A program made the position numbers and the translations under genes. A model generated the notes under the pieces. The model did not search any database, was not told the origin of the DNA, and saw only the letters and a program-made list of their open reading frames with translations. Below are positions 10,638 through 20,804 of a stretch of 64,000 nucleotides of DNA, one piece after another (positions within the stretch are counted from its first letter, which is position 1; the number at the start of each line of letters is the position of its first letter). The DNA lies in assembly GCF_037893015.1 (NCBI RefSeq), contig NC_133658.1, positions 289,793,719 to 289,857,718 on the forward strand, written 5' to 3'. The stretch is from Macrotis lagotis (lineage: Eukaryota; Chordata; Mammalia; Peramelemorphia; Peramelidae).

Positions 10638-10872
10638 TATTGTCATTCAGTTGTTTTCAACTTTTCATAACCCCTTTTGGGTTTCCTTAGAAAAGAAACC
10701 AGTTTTATTTCTCTCTCCAGTGAAATTTTATAGATGAAGAAACTGAGGCAAACAAGATTAAGTGACTTGCCCAGGGTCACACAGCTAGTAAGTGTCTTCA
10801 GACTATTTTTGAATTTAGGAAAATAACACTTCCCGACTCCAGGTCTGGCATGCTGTCCAACTAGCTGCCTCA
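10638..10872 (-). mobile_element. RTE-tailed CORE-SINE
   Basis: The inverted RTE tail is visible first ('gtcattcagttgttttcaac', 'cataaccccttttgggttt'), then 'gatgaagaaactgaggcaaa', 'agggtcacacagctagtaag' and the inverted head 'ccaactagctgcct'. Confidence 0.88.
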
Positions 10873-10898
10873 AAGTATCCCTTGAAGAAATGTTTGGT

Positions 10899-11045
10899 GG
10901 GGGGCAGATAGGTGGCACAACAGATAGAGCACCAGCCCTGGAGTCAGGAGTTCAAGTCTGACCTGAGACACTTGATACTAGCTGTGTGACTGTGGTGGGT
11001 AAGTCATTTAACCCCATTGTCCCACCAAACAACAACAACAAAAAG
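10899..11045 (+). mobile_element. WSINE/Mar1-type SINE
   Basis: The copy starts 'ggggggcagataggtggcac', continues 'gagcaccagccctggagtca' and ends with a CAA-rich tail. The flanks 'agaaatgtttgg' and 'agaaattcttgg' look like a target-site duplication with two differences. Confidence 0.9.
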
Positions 11046-11383
11046 AAATTCTTGGAGAATTGAATTGTTTCCCTGAATCCACTCATCAGGGTTATTTCAA
11101 AGATGTCAAAGAGCTTATAGCCTTTTTATTCCTTTAGAGTAGGAATTGATGACCTTAGTCAAGGAGACAAAAATGGGCCAAGCAGAAAGCAAAGTGTCTC
11201 ACTATTCCTTAACAATGGTTGCCTTGCCAGCCTCTCGGGGTGGCTATCATTCCATACTTAAAGTTTTCTCATTTTCTGGTCTCTAAGAGACAAACATTCC
11301 AGGTATACCTAGAAAAGTTGCCCTTCTCTTGTAGTGTGGGGGTATTTTTTGTCTAAGGGAAGTGACAAGAGAGAATTATCTTG
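11046..11383. other. Unassigned sequence
   Basis: No repeat or gene is recognised. Confidence 0.4.
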
Positions 11384-11520
11384 AAACAGAGCACTATTGT
11401 CATTAGTATTGGGAAGTCTTGAGTTCAAGTCCTATCTCTGATACTTAGTAAGATGGGTGAACAAGAACAAGTCACTTAATTTTTCTGAGCTTCAGTTTCC
11501 TCATATGTTAAATAGAGTAC
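11384..11520 (+). mobile_element. MIR
   Basis: The words 'gtcttgagttcaagtcctat', 'caagtcacttaatttttctg' and 'cagtttcctcatatgttaaa' give a clear + strand MIR. Confidence 0.85.
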
Positions 11521-11521
11521 C

Positions 11522-11865
11522 TGTTGGTTGTTTGGTTGAAGAAGACCAAAATGGCATCACTAAGTTGGGATCAGAGTGTAGTGTGTCTGATTGTGACTGA
11601 TCAGACCAATACAAGCTCAAGCTTGTATTGGTCTGATCAGTCACAGGTCCACATGAACATTTGGAGTAGAGATGTCTCTAAATTTGTACATCTTATGTTT
11701 CTTTTAAGCTACTGAGATTCTCCTTTGCTCATTGAACACAGCATTTTCTTTGATGCAGGCACGCCATACTGGGTAGTCCTGTGCCAGTCTTACCCATCTT
11801 TCACATAATATGTTAAGTGATTTGAAAATGGAAAATTGTTAAATAAATGTCAATTATTATTGTTG
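11522..11865 (+). mobile_element. Unnamed interspersed repeat carrying a large palindrome
   Basis: The opening 'gttgaagaagaccaaaatgg' resembles the 'gaagaccatgacatca' part of the composite SINE near 10,040, and I recognise the text as a repeated marsupial sequence. The class is unclear. A near-perfect inverted repeat (separate entry) interrupts it. Confidence 0.4.
11592..11645. repeat. Perfect 26 bp inverted repeat, 2 nt spacer
   Basis: The left arm is 11,592-11,617, the spacer is CA at 11,618-11,619 and the right arm is 11,620-11,645. Every base of the arms pairs, so the DNA could extrude a cruciform and a transcript would form a 26 bp hairpin. The centre is the HindIII-like aagctcaagctt. 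Confidence 0.97.
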
Positions 11866-11924
11866 AGGAGTAAGCAGTTGACAAAGGAGCCTGTTATCAG
11901 AAGTGTAATAAGTAATAACTGATT

Positions 11925-12135
11925 TCCTGTAGCCCTTTAAGATTTATAAAGCACTCTTTCACCTATTATCCCCATCTGACACACCCTATAAGATAGGGTC
12001 TACAGGAATTATCAGCCCCATTTTCCAGTAGGGAAAACTGAGGCACAGAGAGATTAACGTGATATGCCTAAATTCACAAGGCTAGAGTCAAGTCTCTTTT
12101 GACTCAGAGAGTCCATTGTTCTTTCCAGTATCTGA
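11925..12135 (-). mobile_element. MIR/THER-type SINE
   Basis: The + strand shows 'tttaagatttataaagcact', then 'ccattttccagtagggaaaa', 'ctgaggcacagagag' and a degraded end, the inverted order of a MIR. Confidence 0.8.
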
Positions 12136-12545
12136 CACTGTCTCTTTAGGCATAGAAGACATAAATGAAGAAGCAAGTGGCAGAGACTTTTCCAGGCTCT
12201 TGCCTTAGGCAAGTTTCCCTCACCTTCTAGTCCAGTTCAGAATTCTCAGTTGAAAGTCCCCTCCTTTTCCATCATGCACATTTGTATGTGTCCCACAATT
12301 ATTTCTGGGGACTTGTTAGTATAAAATTACTATATACATCTATGGGCTTCCAGGAGAGAATTACATAACTCAAAATAATGATAGTTGCAATAGTGGGAAT
12401 TCTAGGTCTGATGTCAGACCAGCCAGGAGAGTACAATAGAGCCATGGTTTCCCAGTACTCCTAACAGGGTCCCTCACAATTTGCATATGCCACTGAATGG
12501 TTTCTACATATTTTTACATCCCAAATCTCACTAGGTCCCCAAGAC
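12136..12545. other. Unassigned sequence
   Basis: No repeat is recognised. An octamer-like aatttgcatatg lies near 12,480, but a single motif of this length is expected by chance. Confidence 0.4.
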
Positions 12546-12549
12546 TTCC

Positions 12550-12710
12550 CTGTTATAAAAGTCAGTTATCATGATTCCCATTTTACAGATAAGGAAGCAG
12601 TCCTAAAATATGACTAGCCTAAGGCTCCATGGCAAGATAGTGACAGAAGAGCCAGAACTGTCTTGACTCCCAATCCCATGTTCTCCCTACTAACCCATGC
12701 TCCTTCTCTC
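12550..12710 (-). mobile_element. MIR fragment
   Basis: The phrases 'cattttacagataaggaagc' and 'gatagtgacagaagagccag' follow an inverted MIR, although the middle is diverged. Confidence 0.65.
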
Positions 12711-12899
12711 TCTCCTACTTCCCAAGAGTAGGAGCCTGGGGCCCAGGGCCAACACCAGCTTTACTTTGGAGACAGGGTGGGCAGGGCATCAATTTTATTC
12801 ACCCTATACTGACAAGAGCCCAGAAGCCCCAGCTCTGATGGACAGTCCCATGTTACCCCATAGCTACTCCTATGTCCCTGATGGCTGGCCCTTCTAAGC

Positions 12900-13340
12900 T
12901 AAACTCTCTCAGGTCCCAGGCGGTCATGAAAAATGTGACATCTCAAAGTGGGAAATTAAAGTTTAACAGAGGTAGATGCATATTTAATGAAACTTAGCAA
13001 AGCATCTTTAAAGACAACCAAGCAGAGTTCTTCTCTCTCCCTTGCTTCCCTCCTCCTCCTCCCCCCAGGAATGGAGAGCCACCTGAGCCCAGCCCTTGCC
13101 CACCCTGGCAGGCCCACCTCAGCATGGTGGCCTCCCTCATCTGTTTGCAGTGACATCCCCACGACAACTTTGCATTCTGCTCTCTTGCCTGCTGCGGAGC
13201 GTGAGGGTCTAAGATCTTTGAGAGAGCTGCCCTTTCATTATTAATATGATGATGATGTCTGAAGATCTGTGTGTGGAGGGCCTATTCTCTGATTTTAATG
13301 GCCTGCTTCCAAGAACTCAGCAGCCTGGCTACTCAGGGGC
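12900..13340. other. Candidate conserved non-coding element
   Basis: About 440 bases lack repeats and have high complexity, with AT-rich homeodomain-like words ('tgcatatttaatgaaact', 'cattattaatatgatgatg', 'gattttaatggcc') between GC-rich parts. Open frames on both strands (up to 85 codons) show no domain. The regulatory reading is inference from texture only. Confidence 0.4.
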
Positions 13341-13469
13341 CAGATGCAGAGCTGCCAATGTCTGACTTGTTTTCCCTTTGTCTCACCTCCCTCTGGCCCT
13401 GCTCTGCTCCCCCATTTTCCATCAGCAATTACCCTCTAGCTAGGAACCCCTATTAAGCTGGGGCTAAAG

Positions 13470-13760
13470 GAGAGATCATCTAGCCCAGTCTCTTCAATTT
13501 ACAGCTGAGGAAACTGAGTTCCAAAAGGTTTAAGTGACATATCCAAGGTTATACAGGAAATTAAGTATCAGAATCAGGATTTGAACCCAAAGAAAGACTT
13601 ACCAATTAATTATGCCTTAGAATCATCAAGTGTCAGAGCTGGAAGGACCCTGGGAATCATCTTGCTTCCTCTCATGAAATGAGAGGACTGGAGTGAGGAA
13701 GTGATTCATCCAGAATCACCCAGCTGGTCGGTGGTAAAACCATGGCTTGTCTTTGCCCAG
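13470..13760 (-). mobile_element. Two minus-strand MIR copies
   Basis: The first (about 13,470-13,600) has 'ttacagctgaggaaactgag' and 'aggatttgaaccc'. The second (about 13,620-13,760) begins 'aatcatcaagtgtcagagct', 'ggaaggaccctgggaatcat', and has a clear 'cagaatcacccagctggt'. Confidence 0.85.
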
Positions 13761-13898
13761 AGGTACTTACTTGGAGCTGAAATGGAAACCATAGTTGGGA
13801 AGAAAAAGCATTTTGCACAGAGGAACATACATTAGTTTGGGACCTGGCTCAGCCTTAGTTAGCCTCCTGCCCTCCAAGATAAGTGGTATACTCAACTG

Positions 13899-13917
13899 CC
13901 CCCCCCCCCCCCCCCCC
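13899..13917 (+). repeat. C19 homopolymer
   Basis: This is an uninterrupted run of 19 C. The sequenced length may be unreliable. Confidence 0.95.
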
Positions 13918-14339
13918 GCTGTCCTGTCTTCCCATCAGTGATTCTCTCTTCCCATAGGGACATTGGGACTAAGATTGATAAACATTGGCCTCAAGTCTCA
14001 CTATCTTCTACTTGGGACAGTTATTTCACTAAAACGTTTGCATGTCAGCCAGCCTTGTTCACAAAAAAGCCAGACGTGGTAGAGAAAAGGGAAGGGATCT
14101 TGTATCAGGCAGCCAATCCCAGTCCAACTCCAGTTGTCTTGGTGATACTGGAAAGAAAGTGTAAATATGAGAAGTTATTGACAGGTAGAATGACACCTCA
14201 GGACTATCTTTTTGAAAGCAGCAGGGACATCAACTCGTCCTTTCTCATGTTTCCTAGAGTTCCATTCACTCACATGGTCATCATAGCAGCCTCATGTAGT
14301 ATTTTATTCCAACTAAACTGTTCTTTATATATATAATAT
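13918..14339. other. Unassigned sequence with a 132-codon open frame
   Basis: A + strand frame is open from 13,938 to 14,336. The translation has no signal peptide, domain or repeat that I recognise and no obvious splice or promoter context. In 64 kb of DNA such a length is unremarkable. I do not call it a gene. Confidence 0.35.
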
Positions 14340-14520
14340 TTTACCTCCTACCTCCAGATCTTTGCAATACTTTCTACCTGGAGTGCCCTCCCTCCTTACA
14401 TCTGCCTTTTAGAGTCCCTTGCTTGTTTTGAAAGCTCACATCAGGTAGCAGTTCCTCCCTGATGCCTTTCTTGATTCCTCCAAACTGTGAACTCTTTATT
14501 CTGTCTAAAAATTGCCTTTT
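14340..14520 (+). mobile_element. L2 fragment
   Basis: The text 'ctacctggagtgccctccct', 'agctcacatcaggtagcag' and 'ctgatgcctttcttgattcc' is the L2 3' region. The same element probably resumes at 15,205. Confidence 0.85.
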
Positions 14521-14549
14521 TAGGGGAGAGGAGGAAGGAAGGGAACAAA

Positions 14550-14815
14550 AATGAATTCATTGTCTACAAATGTGCCAGACACTATGCTAAGTGCTTTTGA
14601 TCAATATTATCTCAATTTATCCTCATAAGAACCCTGGGAGGTAGAGGTGCTATGATTATCCTCATTTTACAGTTGAGGAAACTGAGGCAGATAGTAGTTA
14701 AATGATTCACCCAAAGTCACACAACTAGTAAGTGTCTGAGGTTGGATTTGAACTTAGGTCTTCCTGACCCCAGACCAGAGCTCTATACACTGAGCCACTG
14801 AACTGCCTCCCATAA
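14550..14815 (-). mobile_element. THER/MIR-type SINE, near full length
   Basis: From the inverted tail ('gtgccagacactatgctaag') through 'ttttacagttgaggaaactg', 'agtcacacaactagtaagtg' and 'ttggatttgaacttaggtct' to the inverted head ('gagccactgaactgcct') the whole SINE is readable. Confidence 0.9.
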
Positions 14816-14817
14816 GA

Positions 14818-14990
14818 TCATGGAGTTAGTACTAGAAGGAATTTTAGAAACAATTCGATTCAACTCCCTCATTTTATAGATGAAGAAACAGTCTGAGAAC
14901 TTGACTGATCAGGGTCATATAGTGATTGAATATCTGAAGATTTGACATCAGGGTCATATAGTGATTGAATATCTGAAGATTTGACAAAGT
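14818..14990 (-). mobile_element. MIR with an internal duplication
   Basis: The + strand reads 'atcatggagttagtactaga', 'ctccctcattttatagatga' and 'agggtcatatagtgattgaa', an inverted MIR. Its end is duplicated (next entry). Confidence 0.75.
14908..14985 (+). repeat. Perfect 39 bp tandem duplication
   Basis: Units 14,908-14,946 and 14,947-14,985 are identical and abut directly. Identity suggests that the duplication is recent compared with the old MIR that contains it. Confidence 0.97.
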
Positions 14991-14994
14991 GGAC

Positions 14995-15180
14995 AGTACT
15001 AGACCTGACTCAGCTACTTATTTAACTGTAACCCTAATCACTTCACACTTGTCTGCCTCAGTTTACTCATCTGTAAAGTGGAGATAACAATAGCACCTAT
15101 TTCTCAAGGTGGCCAGGAGAATCAAATAAGATGATATTGGTAACTTAAACCCTCAAGTCTTATAAAAATGCTAGCTAACA
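14995..15180 (+). mobile_element. MIR
   Basis: The words 'tgtctgcctcagtttactca', 'ctgtaaagtggagataa' and 'ggagaatcaaataagatgat' give a + strand MIR. Confidence 0.85.
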
Positions 15181-15204
15181 TTATAATTGTTATTCCTGAT
15201 TCCC

Positions 15205-15350
15205 AGGTGCAAGATGAAATCCACCACTTAACAATGCCTCTCCCGCAGGGGACTATAAGCTCCCTGAAGTCAGGGGCTCTTTTAGAATTGTCTTTGTATC
15301 CGTGGTACCTGGTCCACAGAGTCAGTATTTATTAGAAGTTTATCAAACTG
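15205..15350 (+). mobile_element. L2 3' end
   Basis: The phrase 'actataagctccctgaagtc', then 'aggggctcttttagaattgt' and 'ctttgtatccgtggtacct' is the usual L2 terminus. It is likely the continuation of 14,340-14,520, split by the SINEs between. Confidence 0.85.
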
Positions 15351-15499
15351 GAATTTTGTTTTCTAGACCATAGAACGTGAGTCCATAACCCCAGTGAGAC
15401 ATGGGTTAAAAATAGATTGGGGTCTCTCAGATATAGTCCCCTTATCTTGTCACTCTCCACTTCCCATTCTTTTTATTTATGCTTATCTGCTGTCTACTG

Positions 15500-15710
15500 G
15501 GCAATGAATAAAACAGTGGACTTGGAATGAGGAAGACTTATCTTCATGAGTCTCATAAGCTGTGTGACCCTGGATAAGTCACCTATCCCTGCTTGCCTCA
15601 GTTTCCTCATCTGTTAAAATAAGCTGGAATGGCAAACCACTCCAGTATCTCTGCCAAGAAAATCCCAAATGGGATGGAGAGTCAGACATAACTGAAATGA
15701 CTGAACATGC
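15500..15710 (+). mobile_element. RTE-tailed CORE-SINE
   Basis: Head, core ('gctgtgtgaccctggataag') and RTE tail ('aatggcaaaccactccagta', 'gagagtcagacataactgaa') are all readable. Confidence 0.9.
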
Positions 15711-16175
15711 TGCTTACAGAAAATAGATCTTCTTAGCATTGTATTCCCAGATTTCATGCTCTTTCCCTTTAGCTTCAATCCCAAGGAAGTAGAAAGAGAG
15801 CTTCATGACATTCTCATTCTAAGAAAACTGAGGATGTTTTTAATCAAGAGATAGAAGGATGTTGGACTCTGGAGGTTCTGGTCTACAGAGAGAGACAATG
15901 AGGAGAGACTATAGTTCTTTTCTCATACTGTACTGTTGGAAGCAGAATGGGACCTTGCAAGAGGCAGAGAGCTAGTTATCTCTTCTATGGGTAATTTCTT
16001 CAAAACAGATATTAAAAGGATTGGCATACTTCAAACTACCGCCCCCATTCAGGGCTCAGACTTCCGACACCCACTTTTCTAAGATAGCACAGGAGAAAAA
16101 AAAAAACCAAACAACAAACCAGCATTTCTTCCTTTGGTATCACGTTTTAGAGTTATTCCCAAAGTCCCAGATGTT
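15711..16175. other. Unassigned sequence
   Basis: No repeat or exon is recognised. Confidence 0.4.
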
Positions 16176-16290
16176 CAGGCAGGTAGAGATTATTCTCCAT
16201 ATTTTACCAAAGTCTAGAGAGATTCATTGACTTGCTTAGGGTCACACAGCTAGTTTAATGTCAAAACCAGGCTGAGCTCCCCAGAAACTT
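16176..16290 (-). mobile_element. MIR fragment
   Basis: The words 'gcttagggtcacacagctag' and 'aaccaggctgagctcc' follow an inverted MIR. Confidence 0.7.
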
Positions 16291-16444
16291 GCTTTCTCCT
16301 TGCACATACCTCACACAAACCCCTTTAAAGAGCAGGAAGTAGGGGCCAGACCCTCAGTAGAAAGGCCTGGAAATTTGAGGGGAGGATCTAGAATCTCAGA
16401 GCTGGAAGGAAGTTAGGACATCATCCAGCTCCAGCTCCTTTCGG

Positions 16445-17040
16445 ATGCATGAATCCCTTCTCCTTTTTCCCAAGGGTAATCACTCCCCTCTCCCCTACTC
16501 CTAATCCTCCCTTGAGCTGGGCGGCAACTCCCATGCTGGGCGCTGAGTACCAGGTAAACCAGCCTGCATCCATTCCAGGTGGTGATTACAATGACTTTCT
16601 TCAGCCCCGTCTGCATAGTCAATCCTCTCGGTTCTGACGTCAATAATTGATGGAGGAACTCGGTGGGAGAGCCGAGCATCAGGTTGGCGGGGGAGCAGTC
16701 TCAAATCTGGCTATAAAATGAGCGACCTACCTCGTAATCAGGCACTGCGGGGAGAGAACCTGGATAGTCCTGTTTCGAGTGCCTAATAATCAAGGAATTA
16801 ACAGGCCAGTACACCCTGGGGTTCAGGGCTTCAAGGGATGGGTTGGAGGGGATTTTTTTTAACCCTTTTACCAACTGGTTAAGTACCCATTTGGATGGCA
16901 CCAATCTTGGGGAAGGTGCTGCTCTAAGCCTGGGAGATGGGAGAGTGGCATGAAGATCCTCATTTGAAGGTGAGTGGTGGGAGGCCTCTTCTAGGGTGAG
17001 GGTCTAGAGTAGATCAGCCTTTCTCTAGAACCCCTTACAA
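16445..17040 (+). promoter_or_regulatory. Candidate regulatory element: consensus CRE, TATA-like box, donor-like site
   Basis: This block is free of recognised repeats and high in complexity. A consensus CRE palindrome TGACGTCA is at 16,635-16,642, followed by homeodomain-like caataattgat. A TATA-like ctataaaat is at 16,711-16,719, and a strong splice-donor-like AAG|GTGAGT has its GT at 16,970-16,971. The order CRE, TATA, donor would fit a small first exon near 16,745-16,969, but each motif can occur by chance, and no long frame runs through. Confidence 0.35.
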
Positions 17041-17289
17041 GCACGGACTTCCTATGAGACAAACCTCTTCATTAGGCAGAAAAGAAGATCAGTCCTTTTT
17101 CATGGAGCCTGTCCCAAACAGATCAGGAACCACATTCAAAGACTTCTTTTGGATCAGTATTCAGATAGGTCTATTGGGTTCTAGGGCTGCCCTGCCTTCC
17201 AGTGTTCTGCAGGTGAAGAATTCTAGTGGCTTGGTGGGCTAGCCCAGCTCTGGGGGCAGTCAGGTGGGAAAATCTACAGGAAGATCTGC
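17041..17289. other. Unassigned sequence
   Basis: No repeat or exon is recognised. Confidence 0.4.
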
Positions 17290-17460
17290 AGTAACAGCTG
17301 ATTAGAGTGGGAGAAGACTGGCTCTGGAATCAGAAGACCTGAATTCGAATCCTGAATTTAGGCTTCTTGAGTCTCAGATTCCTCCTCTATAAAATCATAG
17401 GATGTAGATAGGGTAAATCAGTCTAAATGACCTCTAAGTCCTGTCTGGTTCTAGATTTAT
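17290..17460 (+). mobile_element. MIR
   Basis: The phrases 'ggctctggaatcagaagacc', 'tgaattcgaatcctg' and 'tctaaatgacctctaagtcc' follow a + strand MIR. Confidence 0.8.
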
Positions 17461-18380
17461 CCTCCTATAATGCTACTATAGCCCCTGCTCCCTTCCCCCA
17501 GTGTCAGGGGGTCCTGACAGCAGTCAGGGTTACCTACCTCCTATTTTATAGTCTGCCCACTATACTGGCCAGTGGTTCACCTTTCCTGGAAAATGGTCAA
17601 GGCCCTGGCATCTTATGACTTTACCTAGCTGGGTATGTAAAAATCACCTCCACCTGGAGGGCATCTGATTAGAAATGACAGGGGAGGGGATTTCAGGAAT
17701 GATATGATAGCCTTATTTCAATCAGTGCCCAAGCTGTTGACTCCCAAATCCCAGATGCTAATTTGCATATTTCTGGCATACAATTGGCACAATGTCTCCT
17801 CTCAAAAAGCACAGATACCATTCCCTCCTCAATTCCTTTTTTGCTGATCCAACTAGGACAAATAACTGGTTGACTTTACCTAAATACTAGTTTTTAGTTG
17901 ATGAGACCTGACCCAGACCTTCAGAAGCCAGGATTAACATTCAAAGAGAAGATTCTGATTTTAGCTCCCCTCCCTCTTACCAGAGTCAGGCTAGGGTTAG
18001 TGGAACTGGCAAGATCTCAGATCTGGGTTTCGACATCCCCTGAGCATGGCAAGCCAGCTATGTGGTTTGGCCATGGTCCCAGACCAGACGTCCAAATCTG
18101 CCCTGCTGCTTTCTCCCCATAGAAAATGTGGCCTTTATAAACCTACCCCTTGAAAGAACCTGGATAAATCCAGCCAGGATTCCCATCAGGGTCCCATGTA
18201 AAAGTGATGTGCTATGCTTTGATCAGTTATTTAATCATTTCCCACAATGTCTTTACCTGACACTCCAGAACTCATCTGATCAAAATGTAATCCATGGTCC
18301 ATTACTGAAGGTCTAGACTTTCCCAGACTGGGACCAATCTTGGGGGCTTATCATAGAAATCTCTTTGGTTCATCGCAGGG
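17461..18380. other. Repeat-poor sequence
   Basis: About 900 bases carry no recognised repeat. An octamer-like atttgcat is at 17,761-17,768 within 'gctaatttgcatatttctgg'. Frames of up to 84 codons have no domain. It may contain conserved non-coding sequence, but I cannot show it. Confidence 0.4.
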
Positions 18381-18384
18381 TTTC

Positions 18385-18545
18385 ACTGAGGAATCCTGGG
18401 CTTGGAGTCGGGAGGAAGGGAGTTCGAATTTGACCCGAGATACTTTATACTTCCTGGTTGTGTGACCTTGGGCAAGACACTTAACCCTGACTGCTTGGCT
18501 TGGCATCCAGGGCCATTGCCAGTTGTCCTGACTCAAGTTATTAGG
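18385..18545 (+). mobile_element. Partial composite SINE
   Basis: The text 'ctgggcttggagtcgggagg', 'ttgtgtgaccttgggcaaga' and 'cagggccattgccagttgtc' is the 5' half and junction of the composite family seen at 41,726-42,040. The distal tail is missing. Confidence 0.75.
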
Positions 18546-18774
18546 CAGGCACTCAAGCTATCATGACATTAAAAATAGGACAGCTTTTATTAAACCAAGC
18601 CCCCCCCCCCAAATAAGCAAAGGATTCACATGTCGGTTAATAGTCCAGATGACTCCTTCCCTCTCCAGGGATTTCTGCCTCCCAGGGACCTGGGTAGAGT
18701 CCCTCAACAAATGGAGAGGGGAACTTTCTTCCTCATTAGTGAACCAAGGAGGACTTTTACATCTTGGATAGAGA
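18546..18774. other. Unassigned sequence with C11 tract
   Basis: A run of about 11 C lies near 18,600. Nothing else is recognised. Confidence 0.45.
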
Positions 18775-18900
18775 ATCTTCATAACAGGTACACAGGTACA
18801 CTTGTATAGGGAATAGATGGAACCAGCTTTGAAGTCACAAAGATCTGGATTCAAGTTCCACATGATCTTAAACAATTCACTTAACCTCTCAGTACCAAGG
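18775..18900 (+). mobile_element. MIR
   Basis: The words 'gctttgaagtcacaaagatc', 'tggattcaagttccac' and 'aacaattcacttaacctctc' give a diverged + strand MIR. Confidence 0.75.
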
Positions 18901-19005
18901 TAACTTTAACACTTTAAGTGATTACAATTGCTGTTCTGAACTGCAGGAAGGAATTTCCACACTGAGAATTTCTCATAAAAATATCATAGGCACAATCCAT
19001 TTCAA

Positions 19006-19152
19006 ATTTTTTTTTTTTGCAAGGCAATGGAGTTAAGTGGCTTGCCCAAGGCCACACAGCTAGGTAATTATTAAGTGTCTGAGGTTAGATTTGAACTCAG
19101 GTACTCCTGACTCCTGGGCCAGTTCTCTATCCATTATGCCACCTAGCTGCCC
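19006..19152 (-). mobile_element. WSINE/Mar1-type SINE with short target-site duplication
   Basis: Flanking tccatttcaa repeats occur at 18,996-19,005 and 19,153-19,162. The insert runs from poly-T through 'gcaaggcaatggagttaagt' to 'atgccacctagctgccc'. Confidence 0.92.
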
Positions 19153-19254
19153 TCCATTTCAATTTCTAAAGAGGAACTTATCAATTCCACAATATCTTCA
19201 TCAGTAGTGGATGCTTTGATAAAGAATCACATAGAATTCTCTGAGAGAAGATGG

Positions 19255-20155
19255 AGTAATATAGATTGATGATGTTACACTTAGATGGATTTAAAATTCC
19301 TTGTAAGGCCAAACTCAGTGGTTCAAGGTCAATATGGTAGGAGGTCTACAGTGGAGTACTGCAGAGATCTGTGCTTTGCACTGTGCTATTTAATGTTTTT
19401 TTCAGTGTCTTGGATAAAGGCCCAGGAGGGATTGCTCAATGGAATTGAGGAAGTCACAAAGCTTCTAGCTAACAGAGATAGTTAACAGTGGATGACAGAG
19501 GCAGACTCCAAAAGGATCTTGACCAGCTAAGAACACTGGATATAATATAGTGAGATGGAATCCAATAAGGATAAATATAAAATTAGGTAACAGCTAGTCT
19601 GAGAAAGATAAGAAAATTTTAGTGGTCCATGAACTAATGCAAGCTTGAATTGACTTCAGAAAGGCAGAGCTTCCAGGAACAGGGAAGTGATGACTTCCCA
19701 TCGTTTAGTAGGTGGAAAGTGCCCAGAAAAGGGCAACCAGGATGTGGAAGGTCTTTGAATCTAGTTATGGAAGGATTTATTGAAGGAACCAAGCATGTTT
19801 AGGCTGAAGAAGAGAAGACTCAGAAGGGCATAATAGCTGTCTTCAAGTATTTTAAGGGCTGTCATGGGTAGGAGAGATTAGATTTGTTCCGTTTTTTGCC
19901 TCAGAGGACAGAACCAGGAGCAAAAACATTGGAAAGGGAGTTGCAGAGAGGAAAATTTAGGCTCAATGTCAGGGAAAACTTACTAACAATTAGAATTGCT
20001 GGGCCACCTTGAGAGGTAATGAATTCTCCCTCTTTGGAGGGATTCAATTAGAGATCATTTGTTGCATATGTTAAAATGGATAGACTTTTCATAGATGGAA
20101 TGGGCTAAATGACCTCTGCTCTTGCCAACTCTCAAAGTCCATGATTCTGTATACC
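19255..20155 (+). mobile_element. CR1/L3-type LINE, about 900 bp
   Basis: The order of words is that of a CR1 3' region on the + strand: a degenerate reverse-transcriptase end ('gtgctttgcactgtgctatt'), then 'aaagggcaaccaggatg', 'gtcttcaagtattttaaggg', 'aatgtcagggaaaacttact' and the end 'ctcaaagtccatgattctgt'. This is the longest CR1 copy in the window. No open frame survives. Confidence 0.85.
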
Positions 20156-20455
20156 TCATAAAAAGACACATGATCAATGCCAGAACAACTCCATTGGGAG
20201 GGGGGGCAGGGATGACACTCAGTATGATGGAGCATGGCAGTGGGGGCTTCAGTCCTGCTGGTGTTCTTTTCACTTCTGGTGAAAGACAATACCACACTCC
20301 CTTACCATACTCACCCCCATCCCTACTGGGTAGTTTGTCTCCTTCCTTAATGCTAGACTTGAAGGAAATGAAGGGGGGAGGTACTGGATTTACAAACTCA
20401 TGATGGCAGATTTAGAACACAGATTGGCTGGGATGAAAGGGGAGAGACTGAACCA
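20156..20455. other. Unassigned sequence
   Basis: No repeat is recognised. Overlapping short frames on both strands are treated as chance. Confidence 0.4.
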
Positions 20456-20459
20456 TATA

Positions 20460-20650
20460 ACCCTGAGCACACTGTATATTAGGTATGAGGACCCAGGTTC
20501 AAATTCTGACTGCCCATCTTACTACTTCTGTGACTGGATAAGCTACTTCACTCTCTGGGTTTCCTCGACTGTAAAAAGAGCAGTTTGGATTAAGTCATGC
20601 ATGGACTCAAAGGTCCCGGGTAGTTTTAAATCTATGTTCCAATGATCCTC
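20460..20650 (+). mobile_element. MIR
   Basis: The words 'gtatgaggacccaggttcaa', 'cttctgtgactggataag' and 'tcactctctgggtttcctc' give a + strand MIR. Confidence 0.8.
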
Positions 20651-20731
20651 TCCCAGTCCTTGATACTCTCTACACCCCCTCTCCCTCATCTCCATCTCAT
20701 CCATCTTTCATTTCTGTCTGTCTCAGAGATT

Positions 20732-20732
<1 letters not shown>

Positions 20733-20769
<37 letters not shown>
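20733..20769 (+). repeat. (CA)n microsatellite
   Basis: About 18 uninterrupted AC units are present. Confidence 0.98.
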
Positions 20770-20771
<2 letters not shown>

Positions 20772-20804
20772 CTACAAAGTCCTGGATTGTTGTTGGGTCA
20801 GGAA

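Noticed and set aside
11592..11645. microRNA precursor or transcription terminator
   Set aside because: The stem is perfect with a 2-base loop, unlike a microRNA hairpin, and there is no T run expected of a terminator. It is better seen as a palindrome.
13938..14336. 132-codon + strand open frame
   Set aside because: No domain, signal peptide, splice context or conserved texture. The length is plausible by chance in 64 kb.
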